64,000 bases of DNA from Dankookia rubra (GTDB taxonomy: Bacteria > Pseudomonadota > Alphaproteobacteria > Acetobacterales > Acetobacteraceae), in assembly GCF_004355005.1 (NCBI RefSeq), contig NZ_SMSJ01000016.1, positions 1 to 64,000 of the forward strand. Reading direction: 5' to 3'. Under the pieces are notes generated by a model that was not told where the DNA came from, ran no database searches, and worked only from the letters and a program-made list of their open reading frames with translations. Every line of letters starts with the position of its first letter. Position 1 is the first letter of the stretch. The translations under genes were made by a program, and so were the position numbers. Below, piece after piece: positions 1-6,939 of the stretch.

Positions 1-105
1 GCGATACTCACCCGTCCGCCACTGACATTGCTGCCCGTGCGACTTGCATGTGTTAAGCATGCCGCCAGCGTTCGCTCTGAGCCAGGATCAAACTCTCAGG
101 TTCAT
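1..105 (-). rRNA. rrs: 16S ribosomal RNA, 5' end only
   Basis: Read on the minus strand, this stretch holds the universal 16S 5' segment (AGAGTTTGATCCTGGCTCAG, at about 76-95), followed by the conserved ACGCTGGCGGCATGC and ACACATGCAAGTCG blocks and by GTGGCGGACGGGTGAGTA near the window edge. The gene is cut by the left end of the window, so only about the first 105 nucleotides are present. The mature 5' end is set near 105 by analogy with other alphaproteobacterial 16S genes and may be off by a few bases. The variable segment after AAGTCG (GCACGGGCAGCAATGTCAG) fits Acetobacteraceae-type sequences, but it is too short for a firm genus call. Confidence 0.96.
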
Positions 106-411
106 CAGCGCCACAGCCTCACAGCCAAGCGCCATACCCGCGAACCCACATCCATAACCCATCCATCCATCGCCACCCAGCCAACCCCACCAGAACCACC
201 AAAGAACAAACCCCCGCCCCAGCAACACCCACCACAGCCAAGCTCACGCCCAACCACAGCAGCGCCGCCCGCGCATCCCACTCCCCATCCCCTCGCAGAG
301 ACAGATCATCGCAAAATACACACCCAGCAAAAGTCCGCCCCCCAGCCATCCCAACAGGATAACCAAATGGCAACAACTCACGCAAAACGCGCTTCCAAAA
401 CCAGATGCAAC
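106..411 (-). other. rRNA operon leader, strongly G-poor on the plus strand
   Basis: About 300 bases upstream of the 16S gene with no supportable protein gene. The plus strand is nearly all C and A with very few G, so a transcript from the minus strand toward 16S would be G/U-rich. Open frames here consist of low-complexity Pro/Thr/Gln strings and are not credible proteins. By position this is the transcribed leader of the ribosomal RNA operon. A clear boxA-like antiterminator could not be assigned by eye. The base composition differs sharply from the surrounding coding DNA. Confidence 0.55.
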
Positions 412-623
412 TGTCAATGAACAGCCACTCGGCCGGAGCCGAGCAACAAACCACTTTACCGCGGCCAACTCTTCCGCCCTTACGGGTCGGCTGGAAAGCC
501 GCGCTAAGCGATGTCACCACCTCAATGGTAGGGCGAAGATACTGGCGAAGCCGCCGGTGATCGTCAAGCCCCAGCCTTGCTGCGGTGGGCCAGTCTCTAA
601 CCCCTGCGAGCCACTTGGGTCAA
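412..623 (-). promoter_or_regulatory. candidate rRNA promoter region with three TTGAC boxes
   Basis: Three -35-like hexamers point toward the 16S gene on the minus strand: TTGACC at 623-618, TTGACG at 567-562 and TTGACA at 417-412. The first is followed after 18 bases by TAGAGA (599-594). The second is followed after 17 bases by CAGTAT (544-539) or after 20 by TATCTT. The third, though a perfect -35 box, has no good -10 box at normal spacing. Multiple tandem promoters are usual for ribosomal RNA operons. The hexamers are seen directly; promoter function is inferred from position. Confidence 0.35.
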
Positions 624-663
624 CACCCCCCCATGGTAGTTTTGCGAAGGCTCACACGTCTGT

Positions 664-687
664 CGGGTCGCCGCAGCTAGCGACCCG
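664..687 (-). terminator. hairpin downstream of the Bug-type binding protein gene
   Basis: A perfect 8-bp stem (CGGGTCGC / GCGACCCG) encloses an 8-base loop, 12 bases past the end of the minus-strand gene at 700-1668. No T-rich tract follows on the minus strand, so if it terminates transcription it is not a textbook intrinsic terminator. It could also insulate that gene from the ribosomal RNA promoter region. Confidence 0.35.
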
Positions 688-699
688 CTCCAGGCAGAT

Positions 700-1668
700 T
701 CAGCTGTCCACCCGAATGTTGTTATCGCGAATCACCCGCCCCCAGCGGTCGATCTCCCGTGCGAGGAAGTGCCGGCATTCCTCGGGTCCGGAAGCTCGCA
801 CATCCGCACCTTGCTCCTCGATTTTGCCGCGCACGGCAGGATCGGCCAGCGCCTCCGTCAGCGCCTCCCGCATCCGTGCCAGAATCGGCTCCGGCGTTCC
901 GGCGCGGCCGAGGAAGGCCCACCAGGTTGGCGCCTCGAAGCCGGCGAAGCCCTGTTGCGCGAAGCTCCTCACGCCCGGTACGTGCCGCGTCTCCCCGGCT
1001 GTCGTCACGCCGAGCGGCCGCAACGTTCCCGCTTTGATGTGCTGACTGATGATGACGACGTTCGACATGAACAGCGGCACATTGCCGGCCACCGCGTCCT
1101 GCACCGCCGGCCCGCCGCCACGATAGGGCACATGCACCAGGCTGAACCCACCCTGCTGCTGCAGCAGCGTGGTCGAGACATGCGCCAGGCCGCCCACGCC
1201 CGAACTCGCATAGCTGATCGTGTCCGGCGCCGCCTTCGCTGCCGCCACCACATCCTGGAAGCTTTGGTACGGCGTCGACTGATGCGCCACCAGCGCCAGC
1301 GGCCCATCGGCCACCACGCTTACCGGCGCGAAGGCCTCGAGCGCCTTGTAGGGCAGCCGGAACAGCGTCTGGTTGGTCGCCTCGTTGTCATAGGCCAGCA
1401 TCCAGGTGCTGCCGTCCGGCGCCGAGCGCGCCGCCTCGATCGCCCCGATCGAGCCCGAGGCGCCACCCCGGTTGTCGATGATCACCGGCTTGCCCAACAC
1501 GTCGGAAAGCTTCGGCTGGAAGATCCGGGCGATGGTGTCGGTCGACCCGCCCGGCGGCCAGGGCACGATCAGCCGGATCGGCCGGTCCGGCCAAGCCGAT
1601 TGCGCGCGCAGCACGGCGGGGGCGGCAAGGCCCGTGGCCAGCCCGGCCAGCAGGGTACGACGGTGCAT
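700..1668 (-). CDS. TTT-family (Bug-type) extracytoplasmic substrate-binding protein
   Basis: A 322-residue periplasmic solute receptor of the tripartite tricarboxylate transporter (TctC/Bug) family. Residues 1-24 form a Tat/Sec-like signal (MHRRTLLAG, hydrophobic stretch, cleavage after LRAQS). The mature protein opens with the family signature WPDRPIRLIVPWPPGGSTD, then a ribose-type fold with IIDNRGGASGSIG and later VPYRGGGPAVQD. The length is normal for the family. The start is placed at this Met because the signal peptide begins there; the open frame extends further upstream without family similarity. It lies 82 bases downstream of a LysR gene on the same strand and may be its target. No TctA/TctB membrane genes are adjacent, as is common for orphan Bug proteins. 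The substrate is unknown. Confidence 0.9.
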   Translation of the reverse strand: MHRRTLLAGLATGLAAPAVLRAQSAWPDRPIRLIVPWPPGGSTDTIARIFQPKLSDVLGKPVIIDNRGGASGSIGAIEAARSAPDGSTWMLAYDNEATNQTLFRLPYKALEAFAPVSVVADGPLALVAHQSTPYQSFQDVVAAAKAAPDTISYASSGVGGLAHVSTTLLQQQGGFSLVHVPYRGGGPAVQDAVAGNVPLFMSNVVIISQHIKAGTLRPLGVTTAGETRHVPGVRSFAQQGFAGFEAPTWWAFLGRAGTPEPILARMREALTEALADPAVRGKIEEQGADVRASGPEECRHFLAREIDRWGRVIRDNNIRVDS

Positions 1669-1750
1669 CGGCGATCCTCGGTTTCGGCCTTGCTGCGGCC
1701 CGATGAAGCTGGCGCGCAAATGGACCCGATCGCCTTCCGACTCAAGCCCG

Positions 1751-2629
1751 TCAGGCCGCCTCCAGCGCCTCGCCGGTCCGGAAGCTCTCCTCGATATGCC
1801 GGGCCAGGGCTTCCGCCACCGGGGTCCCCGGGCCGCGCAGCAGGCCGATGGCGAAATCGGGCAGCTTCGGCAGCCCTTCATCCTCCCCCAGCCGCTTCAC
1901 CCCGTCCGGCAGCGGCACGGGCATCGCGACCGTCACCGCCAGCCCGGCCAGCGCCACCGCCAGGCAGCCGGACAGCGAGGCCGAGGTATAGGCCATCCGC
2001 CAGGGCATTCCTGCCTCCTCCAGGGCCTCGATGGCCGCGCGCCGCCAGGAACAGCCGCCCCGCGCCAGCGTCATTGGCAGGGGCCGGCGCCGTGCCACCT
2101 CCTCGATTCCCACCCAGTGCAGCGGCCCGCGCCAAAGCCAGCGGACCCGGCCGCCCGGCGGCTCGTTGCCTTCCGACAGCAGGGTCAGGTCCAGCTCGCC
2201 CGCCGCCAGCCGGTCGACCAATTCGTTGGACGGGGCGCAGGTCACCTCCACCTGCACCGCCGGATGGCTGGCGGCGTAGCGGGAGAGGATGCCGGGCAGC
2301 CAGCCCAGCGCGTAGTCGTCCGGCGAGCCCAGCCGGACCTGCCCGGCCACCTCCGGCTGGCGGAAGCTCGCCACGATCTCGTCGTTCAACGCCAGGATCC
2401 GCCGGGCGCGTTCCAGCAACCATTGGCCATGCGGCGTCGGCTCCACCCCACGGGCGCCGCGCAGCAGCAACGGCTGGCCCAGCGCTTCCTCAAGCCGGCG
2501 GATCTGCATGGAAACGGCCGATTGCGTCCGCCCCACCGCCTGGGCGGCGCGGGTGAAGCTGCCGCCCTCGGCGATCAGGACGAAGCTGCGGAGCAGGTCG
2601 GGGTCGAGGCCAGGGGGCAGGGCGAGCAT
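1751..2629 (-). CDS. LysR-family transcriptional regulator
   Basis: A 292-residue LysR-type regulator. The N-terminal winged helix-turn-helix (about residues 8-66) shows the family pattern LLRSFVLIAEGGSFTRAAQ, then VGRTQSAVSMQIRRLEEALG and the wing region LLLRGARGVEPTPHG. Residues from about 90 form the periplasmic-binding-protein-like effector domain (VRLGSPDDYALGWLPGIL...). It is upstream of, and in the same direction as, the Bug-type binding protein gene, and divergent from the DUF1127 gene, with 122 bases between the divergent starts. LysR regulators usually control a neighbour and themselves, so either neighbour could be a target; the effector cannot be read from sequence. Confidence 0.92.
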   Translation of the reverse strand: MLALPPGLDPDLLRSFVLIAEGGSFTRAAQAVGRTQSAVSMQIRRLEEALGQPLLLRGARGVEPTPHGQWLLERARRILALNDEIVASFRQPEVAGQVRLGSPDDYALGWLPGILSRYAASHPAVQVEVTCAPSNELVDRLAAGELDLTLLSEGNEPPGGRVRWLWRGPLHWVGIEEVARRRPLPMTLARGGCSWRRAAIEALEEAGMPWRMAYTSASLSGCLAVALAGLAVTVAMPVPLPDGVKRLGEDEGLPKLPDFAIGLLRGPGTPVAEALARHIEESFRTGEALEAA

Positions 2630-2751
2630 GGCGCCATATCAAAACCGCTGATGGCGAACGTCAATGCAATTCGTTTTCCTTATTTCGGCCGGCCCCGCAT
2701 CCTCCCCGTCCTGAGGAGCCCATCCTCGGGCCGGGAAAAGGAGATCCCACC

Positions 2752-2970
2752 ATGGCCATCCGTAGCACCCTATCCTTCGGGTCCCTTGCACGTACCGCCG
2801 CGGCCCCGAAAGCGCCGCGTCCCGGGCTCTGGGTCATGCTGCGCGCGATCTGGACCCGCCGGCAGTTGGCGGAGATGGACGACCGCATGTTGCGCGACAT
2901 CGGCATCAGCCGGGTGGATGCGCTGCAGGAAGCGGACCGGCTGCCCTGGGACCTGACGCCGAGGCCGTAA
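2752..2970 (+). CDS. DUF1127 small protein
   Basis: A 72-residue protein whose C-terminal half (about residues 33-65) is a DUF1127/YjiS-like domain: an arginine-rich helix (RAIWTRRQLAEMDDRMLRDIG) followed by ISRVDALQEADRLPW. The length is typical. Members of this family in alphaproteobacteria have been linked to RNA turnover and to phosphate or stress responses; nothing here shows which applies. The start is preceded by AAAGGAG (a good ribosome binding site) about 8 bases upstream. A strong hairpin follows directly after the stop codon. Confidence 0.85.
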   Translation: MAIRSTLSFGSLARTAAAPKAPRPGLWVMLRAIWTRRQLAEMDDRMLRDIGISRVDALQEADRLPWDLTPRP

Positions 2971-2974
2971 GAAT

Positions 2975-2996
2975 GCAGGGGAAGGTATTCCCCTGC
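2975..2996. terminator. strong hairpin between convergent genes
   Basis: A perfect 9-bp stem (GCAGGGGAA / TTCCCCTGC) with a GGTA loop begins 4 bases after the DUF1127 stop codon. It is followed on the plus strand by a pyrimidine-rich stretch (CTTCTATCTATTTCTATGGG). It lies between the convergent DUF1127 and osmC genes, so it may end transcription of both. The hairpin plus the following CCCC...GGG segment resembles the structure at 50053-50098 (see findings). Confidence 0.7.
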
Positions 2997-3031
2997 GCCC
3001 CTTCTATCTATTTCTATGGGCTTGAGCCCGG

Positions 3032-3463
3032 CTATTCCAGCGTGGCGTCCAGCGAGATCTCGGCGTTGAGCACGCGGCTGACCGGGCAGGTCGCCTTGGC
3101 ATCCGCCGCCAGGGATTGGAACTGCTCCGGGCTGGCGCCCGGCACCTTGGCCTTCAACACCAACGCGATCGCGGCGATCTTCCAGCCGGCGCCCTCCTGT
3201 TCCATCGTCAGCTTCGCCTCGGTCGCCAGGCTCTCGGGCGTCAGGCCGGCACCCTGCAGCTTGAAGGCCAGCGCCATGGTGAAGCAGCCGGCGTGCGCGG
3301 CGGCGATCAGTTCCTCCGGATTGGTCCCCTGCCCGTCGCCGAAGCGGCTGTTGAAGCCATAGGGCGTACCCTTCAGCGTCCCGCTCTGGGTGGTCAGCGC
3401 CCCCTTCCCGTCCTTGCCCGTGCCCTGCCACTGGGCACTCGCGCTGCGCTTGATGCTGGCCAT
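3032..3463 (-). CDS. osmC: OsmC family peroxiredoxin
   Basis: A 143-residue OsmC/Ohr-fold hydroperoxide reductase, expected to detoxify organic hydroperoxides in the cytosol. Both redox cysteines are visible, one in AAHAGCFTMAL (about residue 61) and one in ATCPVSRVLNAEISLD (about residue 126). The CPVSRVLNAEI motif and the N-terminal SASAQWQGTGKDGKG favour OsmC over Ohr. The start is fixed by a strong GGAGAGGAG ribosome binding site just upstream. It is monocistronic, convergent with the DUF1127 gene, and downstream of a pseudogene on the same strand. Confidence 0.92.
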   Translation of the reverse strand: MASIKRSASAQWQGTGKDGKGALTTQSGTLKGTPYGFNSRFGDGQGTNPEELIAAAHAGCFTMALAFKLQGAGLTPESLATEAKLTMEQEGAGWKIAAIALVLKAKVPGASPEQFQSLAADAKATCPVSRVLNAEISLDATLE

Positions 3464-3549
3464 GCTCGGCTCCTCTCCATGATCCGGGGCCACGGCGCAC
3501 CTGTTGCGTGCCCCGCCCCTTGCCGGATCATCCAAAGACCGGCGAGGGC

Positions 3550-4138
3550 CTAACGTTGCACCGGCCACTCCCTGGGCGGGACGAAAAGCACCGGGTCAAG
3601 CAGGCCGTACTCCACCCGGACCGCCTTCATCATCTCGGTCATGCCCTGCCGCCGTACCCGGCTCCGCAGCACCGCCCCGTCCGCTGCCAGGCAGAGCTCC
3701 GTCCCGTCCACCTCGGGCTCCTGCACCTTCTGCGCCCGCCAGCGCGTGCAGGCGAAGCCGGCGACCTGGTCGGTGCCGAGGCGCCTCACCTGGAAGTCCG
3801 GGTCGCGCGCGACCCCCTTGCAGATCCATCTCGTCGGCATCGACCGGCTGCTCGACCACCCGGTCCTAAAGCGCGTCCTGGCGATTGGTCGAGAACATGT
3901 AGCGCCGCTTCGCCTCTGGGTAGGTGATGCCGACGAGCCCGGCATTTTCCTGCCGCTGCCATCCCGTCGCGGCGGCAACGAAGGTCTGCAGCCGATGCTT
4001 CCCGCCGGCGAACGGCGGGGTCGGCAAGCGGTAGGTGATGGCAACGTCCTGCCGCGGCTTCAGCAGCGGCGGCAGCTCCTGCGCCAGGGTCGGCGGCGCG
4101 ACGATGGCGCCCAGGGCGAACAGCGCGGCAAGGCGCAT
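3550..4138 (-). pseudogene. disrupted small secreted protein gene (nonsense plus frameshift)
   Basis: The gene starts with a clear signal peptide (MRLAALFALGAIVAPPTLAQ) and runs about 90 residues to ...MFSTNRQDAL. It then meets an in-frame TAG (3868-3866). The same frame continues past the stop (DRVVEQPVDADEMDLQ), then protein-like sequence jumps into another frame near 3825 (KGVARDPDFQVRRLG, later GTDQVAGFACTRWRAQ and DGTELCLAADGAVLRS) and ends at 3550. Two separate lesions are therefore needed to explain the reading. Restored, the protein would be about 195 residues and look like an exported lipoprotein/DUF4412-type protein of unknown function. Two sequencing errors would also explain it, but independent mutations are the simpler view of an abandoned gene. 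Confidence 0.7.
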
Positions 4139-4208
4139 GCCGGCATCTTCGCGGGGGAAGCGCACAGGGGCCCGGCCGGACCAGGCTGCTGCCGGCAAGG
4201 GCAGAGCG

Positions 4209-4943
4209 CTACTCCGCCGCCGGCATCCCTGCGGCCTGGCTCGCCCCTTGGCCGGCTCCTTGCTGGCGCCGCAACGTCGCCATCTCCGCCCGCAGCGCTG
4301 CCAGTTCGGCGCGCAGCGTGGCAATCTCCTCCCCCACCGGGTCGCAGGGCATGTCGAGCAAGCCGTAGCCCGGGCTCGGCGCCGGCGCCGCGCGCCCCAG
4401 GGACTGGCCGGTCAGGATGCGGTGCTCGTGCGGCGGCCGCGCCGGGATGCCGATGACGGTCTCGCCCGCAGGCACCTCCATCGCCACCACCGCATTGGCG
4501 CCGATGCGCGCGCCGTCGCCGATGCGGATCGGCCCCAGCACCTGCGCCCCGGCGCCGATCGCCACGCCATCGCCGATGGTCGGGTGGCGCTTGCCGCCCG
4601 GCCCGGCGCGGTTCGCCAGGGACAGCCCGCCCAGCGTCACGCCGTGGTAGATCAGCACGTCGTCGCCGACCTCGGCCGTCTCGCCGATCACCACGCCCAT
4701 ACCATGGTCGATGAACAGCCGCCGGCCGATCTTCGCACCGGGATGGATCTCGATCCCGGTGATGAACCGGTTGGTATGCGACACGGCGCGTGCCAGTACC
4801 TTGAAGCCGGCGCGATACAGGGCATGCGCGACGCGGTGCATCATCACCGCCTGCAGCCCGGCATAGCAGGTCACCGCCTCAAACCAGCTGGGCCGGGCGG
4901 GGTCGCGTTCGCGGATCGTGCGGGCGAGCTCGATGATCTCCAA
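4209..4943 (-). CDS. cysE: serine O-acetyltransferase
   Basis: A 244-residue serine acetyltransferase, making O-acetylserine from serine and acetyl-CoA for cysteine synthesis. It has the short EpsC/SrpH-like N-terminus followed by the family core [54 protein letters not shown] and then left-handed beta-helix hexapeptide repeats ([17 protein letters not shown]...). After residue 190 there is a non-conserved tail that ends in a short coiled-coil-like segment ([22 protein letters not shown]), an unusual addition. It starts 11 bases after cysK on the same strand, so the pair should be co-transcribed and the two enzymes can form the cysteine synthase complex. Confidence 0.95.
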   Translation of the reverse strand: MEIIELARTIRERDPARPSWFEAVTCYAGLQAVMMHRVAHALYRAGFKVLARAVSHTNRFITGIEIHPGAKIGRRLFIDHGMGVVIGETAEVGDDVLIYHGVTLGGLSLANRAGPGGKRHPTIGDGVAIGAGAQVLGPIRIGDGARIGANAVVAMEVPAGETVIGIPARPPHEHRILTGQSLGRAAPAPSPGYGLLDMPCDPVGEEIATLRAELAALRAEMATLRRQQGAGQGASQAAGMPAAE

Positions 4944-4954
4944 GGCGGGTCTCC

Positions 4955-5998
4955 TCAGGCCAGCCAGGGCGGCACCGGCAGCCCCTTCTCGCGCAGGAAT
5001 TCAGGATTGAACAACTTGCTCTGGTAGCGCGCGCCACCATCGCAGAGGATGGTCACGATGGTGTGGCCCGGCCCCATCTGCCGCGCCACGGCGATGGCCG
5101 CCGCCACGTTCACCCCTGCCGAGCCGCCGACCGAGATGCCCTCGTGCTGCTGCAGATCGAAGACCTGCTCCAGCGCCACCGGATCGGTCACCTGCACCGC
5201 ATCGTCGATGTAGTCTCGGCCGTGCTCCAGGTTGCCCGGTGCCGCGGTGGCCTGGCCGATGCCCTCAGTGATCGAGTTGCCTTCGGCCTTCACCTCGCCA
5301 GTCTTGATCCAGCTATAAAGGCCGCTGCCCATCGGGTCGGCCAGCACGATGCGGACCTTCGGGTCGCGCGCCTTCAGTGCCCGGCCGACGCCGGCCAGGG
5401 TGCCGCCAGTGCCGCAGGCGCAGGTGAAGGCATCGATGCGGCCGCCGGTCTGCTCCCAGATCTCTATCCCGGTCGTCGCCTCATGCGCCGCAGCATTGGC
5501 CAGGTTGCCGAACTGGTTGGCCCAGATCACCCGCTCGCCCTTGGCGGCCAGGTCCTCGGCGATGGCGCGGGAAAAGTTCACATAATGGCCGGGGTCGCGC
5601 AGCGGCTTCGGATCGACCAGCCGCAGGTCGGCGCCGATCATCCTGAGAAAGTCGAGCTTCTCCCGGCTCTGCGTGCGGGGGACCACGATGATGGCCTTGT
5701 AGCCGCGCGCGTTCGCCACCAGCGTCAGGCCGATACCGGTATTGCCGGCCGTCCCTTCCACCACGATCCCCGGCTCCCCGGGGGTCAACTGGCCGCGCCG
5801 CTCGGCATCCTCAATGATCCCGAGACCGGCGCGGTCCTTCACGCTGCCGCCGGGCTGCATGAACTCCGCCTTGCCGAGGATCTCGCAGCCGGTCGCCGCA
5901 CTCGCGCGGCGGAGGCGAATGAGAGGCGTATGGCCCACGGCGCCGGCAAAGCCGTCCACCACGTGCATCCGAGTCGGGGTATTCGGCTGGGCGCTCAT
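4955..5998 (-). CDS. cysK: cysteine synthase A
   Basis: A 347-residue PLP enzyme converting O-acetylserine and sulfide to cysteine. The PLP lysine is in GGSVKDRAG (about residue 48). The substrate loop is present as [10 protein letters not shown], the phosphate-binding loop as [11 protein letters not shown], and the C-terminal serine that contacts PLP as [14 protein letters not shown]. The start was taken at [10 protein letters not shown] because family similarity begins shortly after; the frame is open further upstream. It is the first gene of a cysK-cysE pair and is divergent from imuA, with 158 bases between the starts. Confidence 0.95.
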   Translation of the reverse strand: MSAQPNTPTRMHVVDGFAGAVGHTPLIRLRRASAATGCEILGKAEFMQPGGSVKDRAGLGIIEDAERRGQLTPGEPGIVVEGTAGNTGIGLTLVANARGYKAIIVVPRTQSREKLDFLRMIGADLRLVDPKPLRDPGHYVNFSRAIAEDLAAKGERVIWANQFGNLANAAAHEATTGIEIWEQTGGRIDAFTCACGTGGTLAGVGRALKARDPKVRIVLADPMGSGLYSWIKTGEVKAEGNSITEGIGQATAAPGNLEHGRDYIDDAVQVTDPVALEQVFDLQQHEGISVGGSAGVNVAAAIAVARQMGPGHTIVTILCDGGARYQSKLFNPEFLREKGLPVPPWLA

Positions 5999-6112
5999 GG
6001 GTCCTCCACGCTTTCTGTGATCTGCGGCCGTCCAGGCCCGGGATTCAAGGGGCTTGCGTGCATTCCTGCCCTGCACCCATGAACCTGAATGCATATCCCT
6101 GGCGGGTAACGC

Positions 6113-6151
6113 TTGACCTGACCCGGTCCGCTACAAGAACATAGCGCGAAC
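6113..6151 (+). promoter_or_regulatory. LexA box and probable promoter of the imuA operon
   Basis: The sequence GAAC-ATAGCGC-GAAC at 6137-6151 is an exact GAAC-N7-GAAC direct repeat, which on the other strand is the GTTC-N7-GTTC LexA box typical of alphaproteobacteria. It lies 5 bases before the imuA ATG. A -35-like TTGACC sits at 6113-6118, so the LexA box would cover the -10 region and the transcription start. LexA repression with SOS induction is the expected control of this cassette family. Confidence 0.85.
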
Positions 6152-6156
6152 ACGCC

Positions 6157-6939
6157 ATGATATCGCTCTCCGATTCCCCGCCGGCTTCGCTGCCTGGCCA
6201 TGCCCTGGACCGCCCCGCCGTGCTGGCGGCGCTGCGCGCGCGCATCGCCCGGCTGGACCGCAGCGGCGCCCGGCCCGAGGGCGACAGCCTGCCCTTGTGC
6301 GACGCCATCGACCAGCGTCTGCCCGGCGGCGGCCTGGCGCGCGCCGCGGTGCACGAGGTGCTCGCGGCCGATCCCGGCGCCGCGGCAGGCTTCTGCGGCC
6401 TGCTGCTGGCGCGGGCGCGCGGGACGGTGCTGTGGATCGCCGCCGAGCCGGATGCCTGGCCGCCCGGCCTGGCGCGCTTCGGACTCTCGCCCGCCGACCT
6501 GGTGCTGGTGCAGGCGCCACGGCGGCAGGATGCGCTCTGGGCAATGGAGGAGAGCCTGCGCTGTCCCGGCATCGCCGGCGCGCTGCTGGCGGCGGACGGG
6601 CTGGACCTGACCACCGCGCGACGTCTGCAACTGGCAGCCGAAGCGGGCGGCGCCATCGGCCTGCTGCTGCGCCCGGACGGCGAGGCGGAGGCGGGCGCCA
6701 CCGCGGCGCTGACCCGCTGGCGGGTGGGCGCGCTGGCCGGCACGGGCGGCGCGCATGACCTGGGCGACCCGCGCTGGAGCCTCGAACTGCTGCGCGGCCG
6801 CGGCGTCCGGCCGCAGCGCTGGGATGTGGTCTGGCGCCCCGCGGCGGAGCGGCTGGACCTCGACGATGCCGGGAGCGAGGTCGAGCCGGAGACGGAGGTC
6901 GAGGCGATGCCGGTACAGGCGAGGCGCCGTGCGCGATGA
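6157..6939 (+). CDS. imuA: ImuA, RecA-like SOS mutagenesis protein
   Basis: A 260-residue ImuA (also called ImuA1/SulA-like) protein, the RecA-related partner that works with ImuB and DnaE2 in damage-induced mutagenesis. Recognisable segments are the N-terminal LRARIARLDRSG, then LCDAIDQRLPGGGLARAAVHEV (the family's counterpart of the RecA Walker A region, about residues 48-70), GTVLWIAAEPDAWPPGLARFGL, and the C-terminal WSLELLRGRGVRPQRWDV. A canonical Walker A GKT is absent, as is usual in ImuA. It is the first gene of the cassette, directly behind a LexA box, and overlaps imuB by 4 bases (ATGA), so the two are translationally coupled. Confidence 0.88.
   Translation: MISLSDSPPASLPGHALDRPAVLAALRARIARLDRSGARPEGDSLPLCDAIDQRLPGGGLARAAVHEVLAADPGAAAGFCGLLLARARGTVLWIAAEPDAWPPGLARFGLSPADLVLVQAPRRQDALWAMEESLRCPGIAGALLAADGLDLTTARRLQLAAEAGGAIGLLLRPDGEAEAGATAALTRWRVGALAGTGGAHDLGDPRWSLELLRGRGVRPQRWDVVWRPAAERLDLDDAGSEVEPETEVEAMPVQARRRAR

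Noticed and set aside
28-420. A 130-residue Pro/Thr/His-rich open frame at the left end
   Set aside because: It overlaps the 16S gene and the C/A-rich leader; its composition only reflects base bias.
420-700. A gene between the rRNA promoter region and the first Bug-type protein
   Set aside because: The open frames here lack coding character and similarity; only the promoter-like boxes and a hairpin could be supported.
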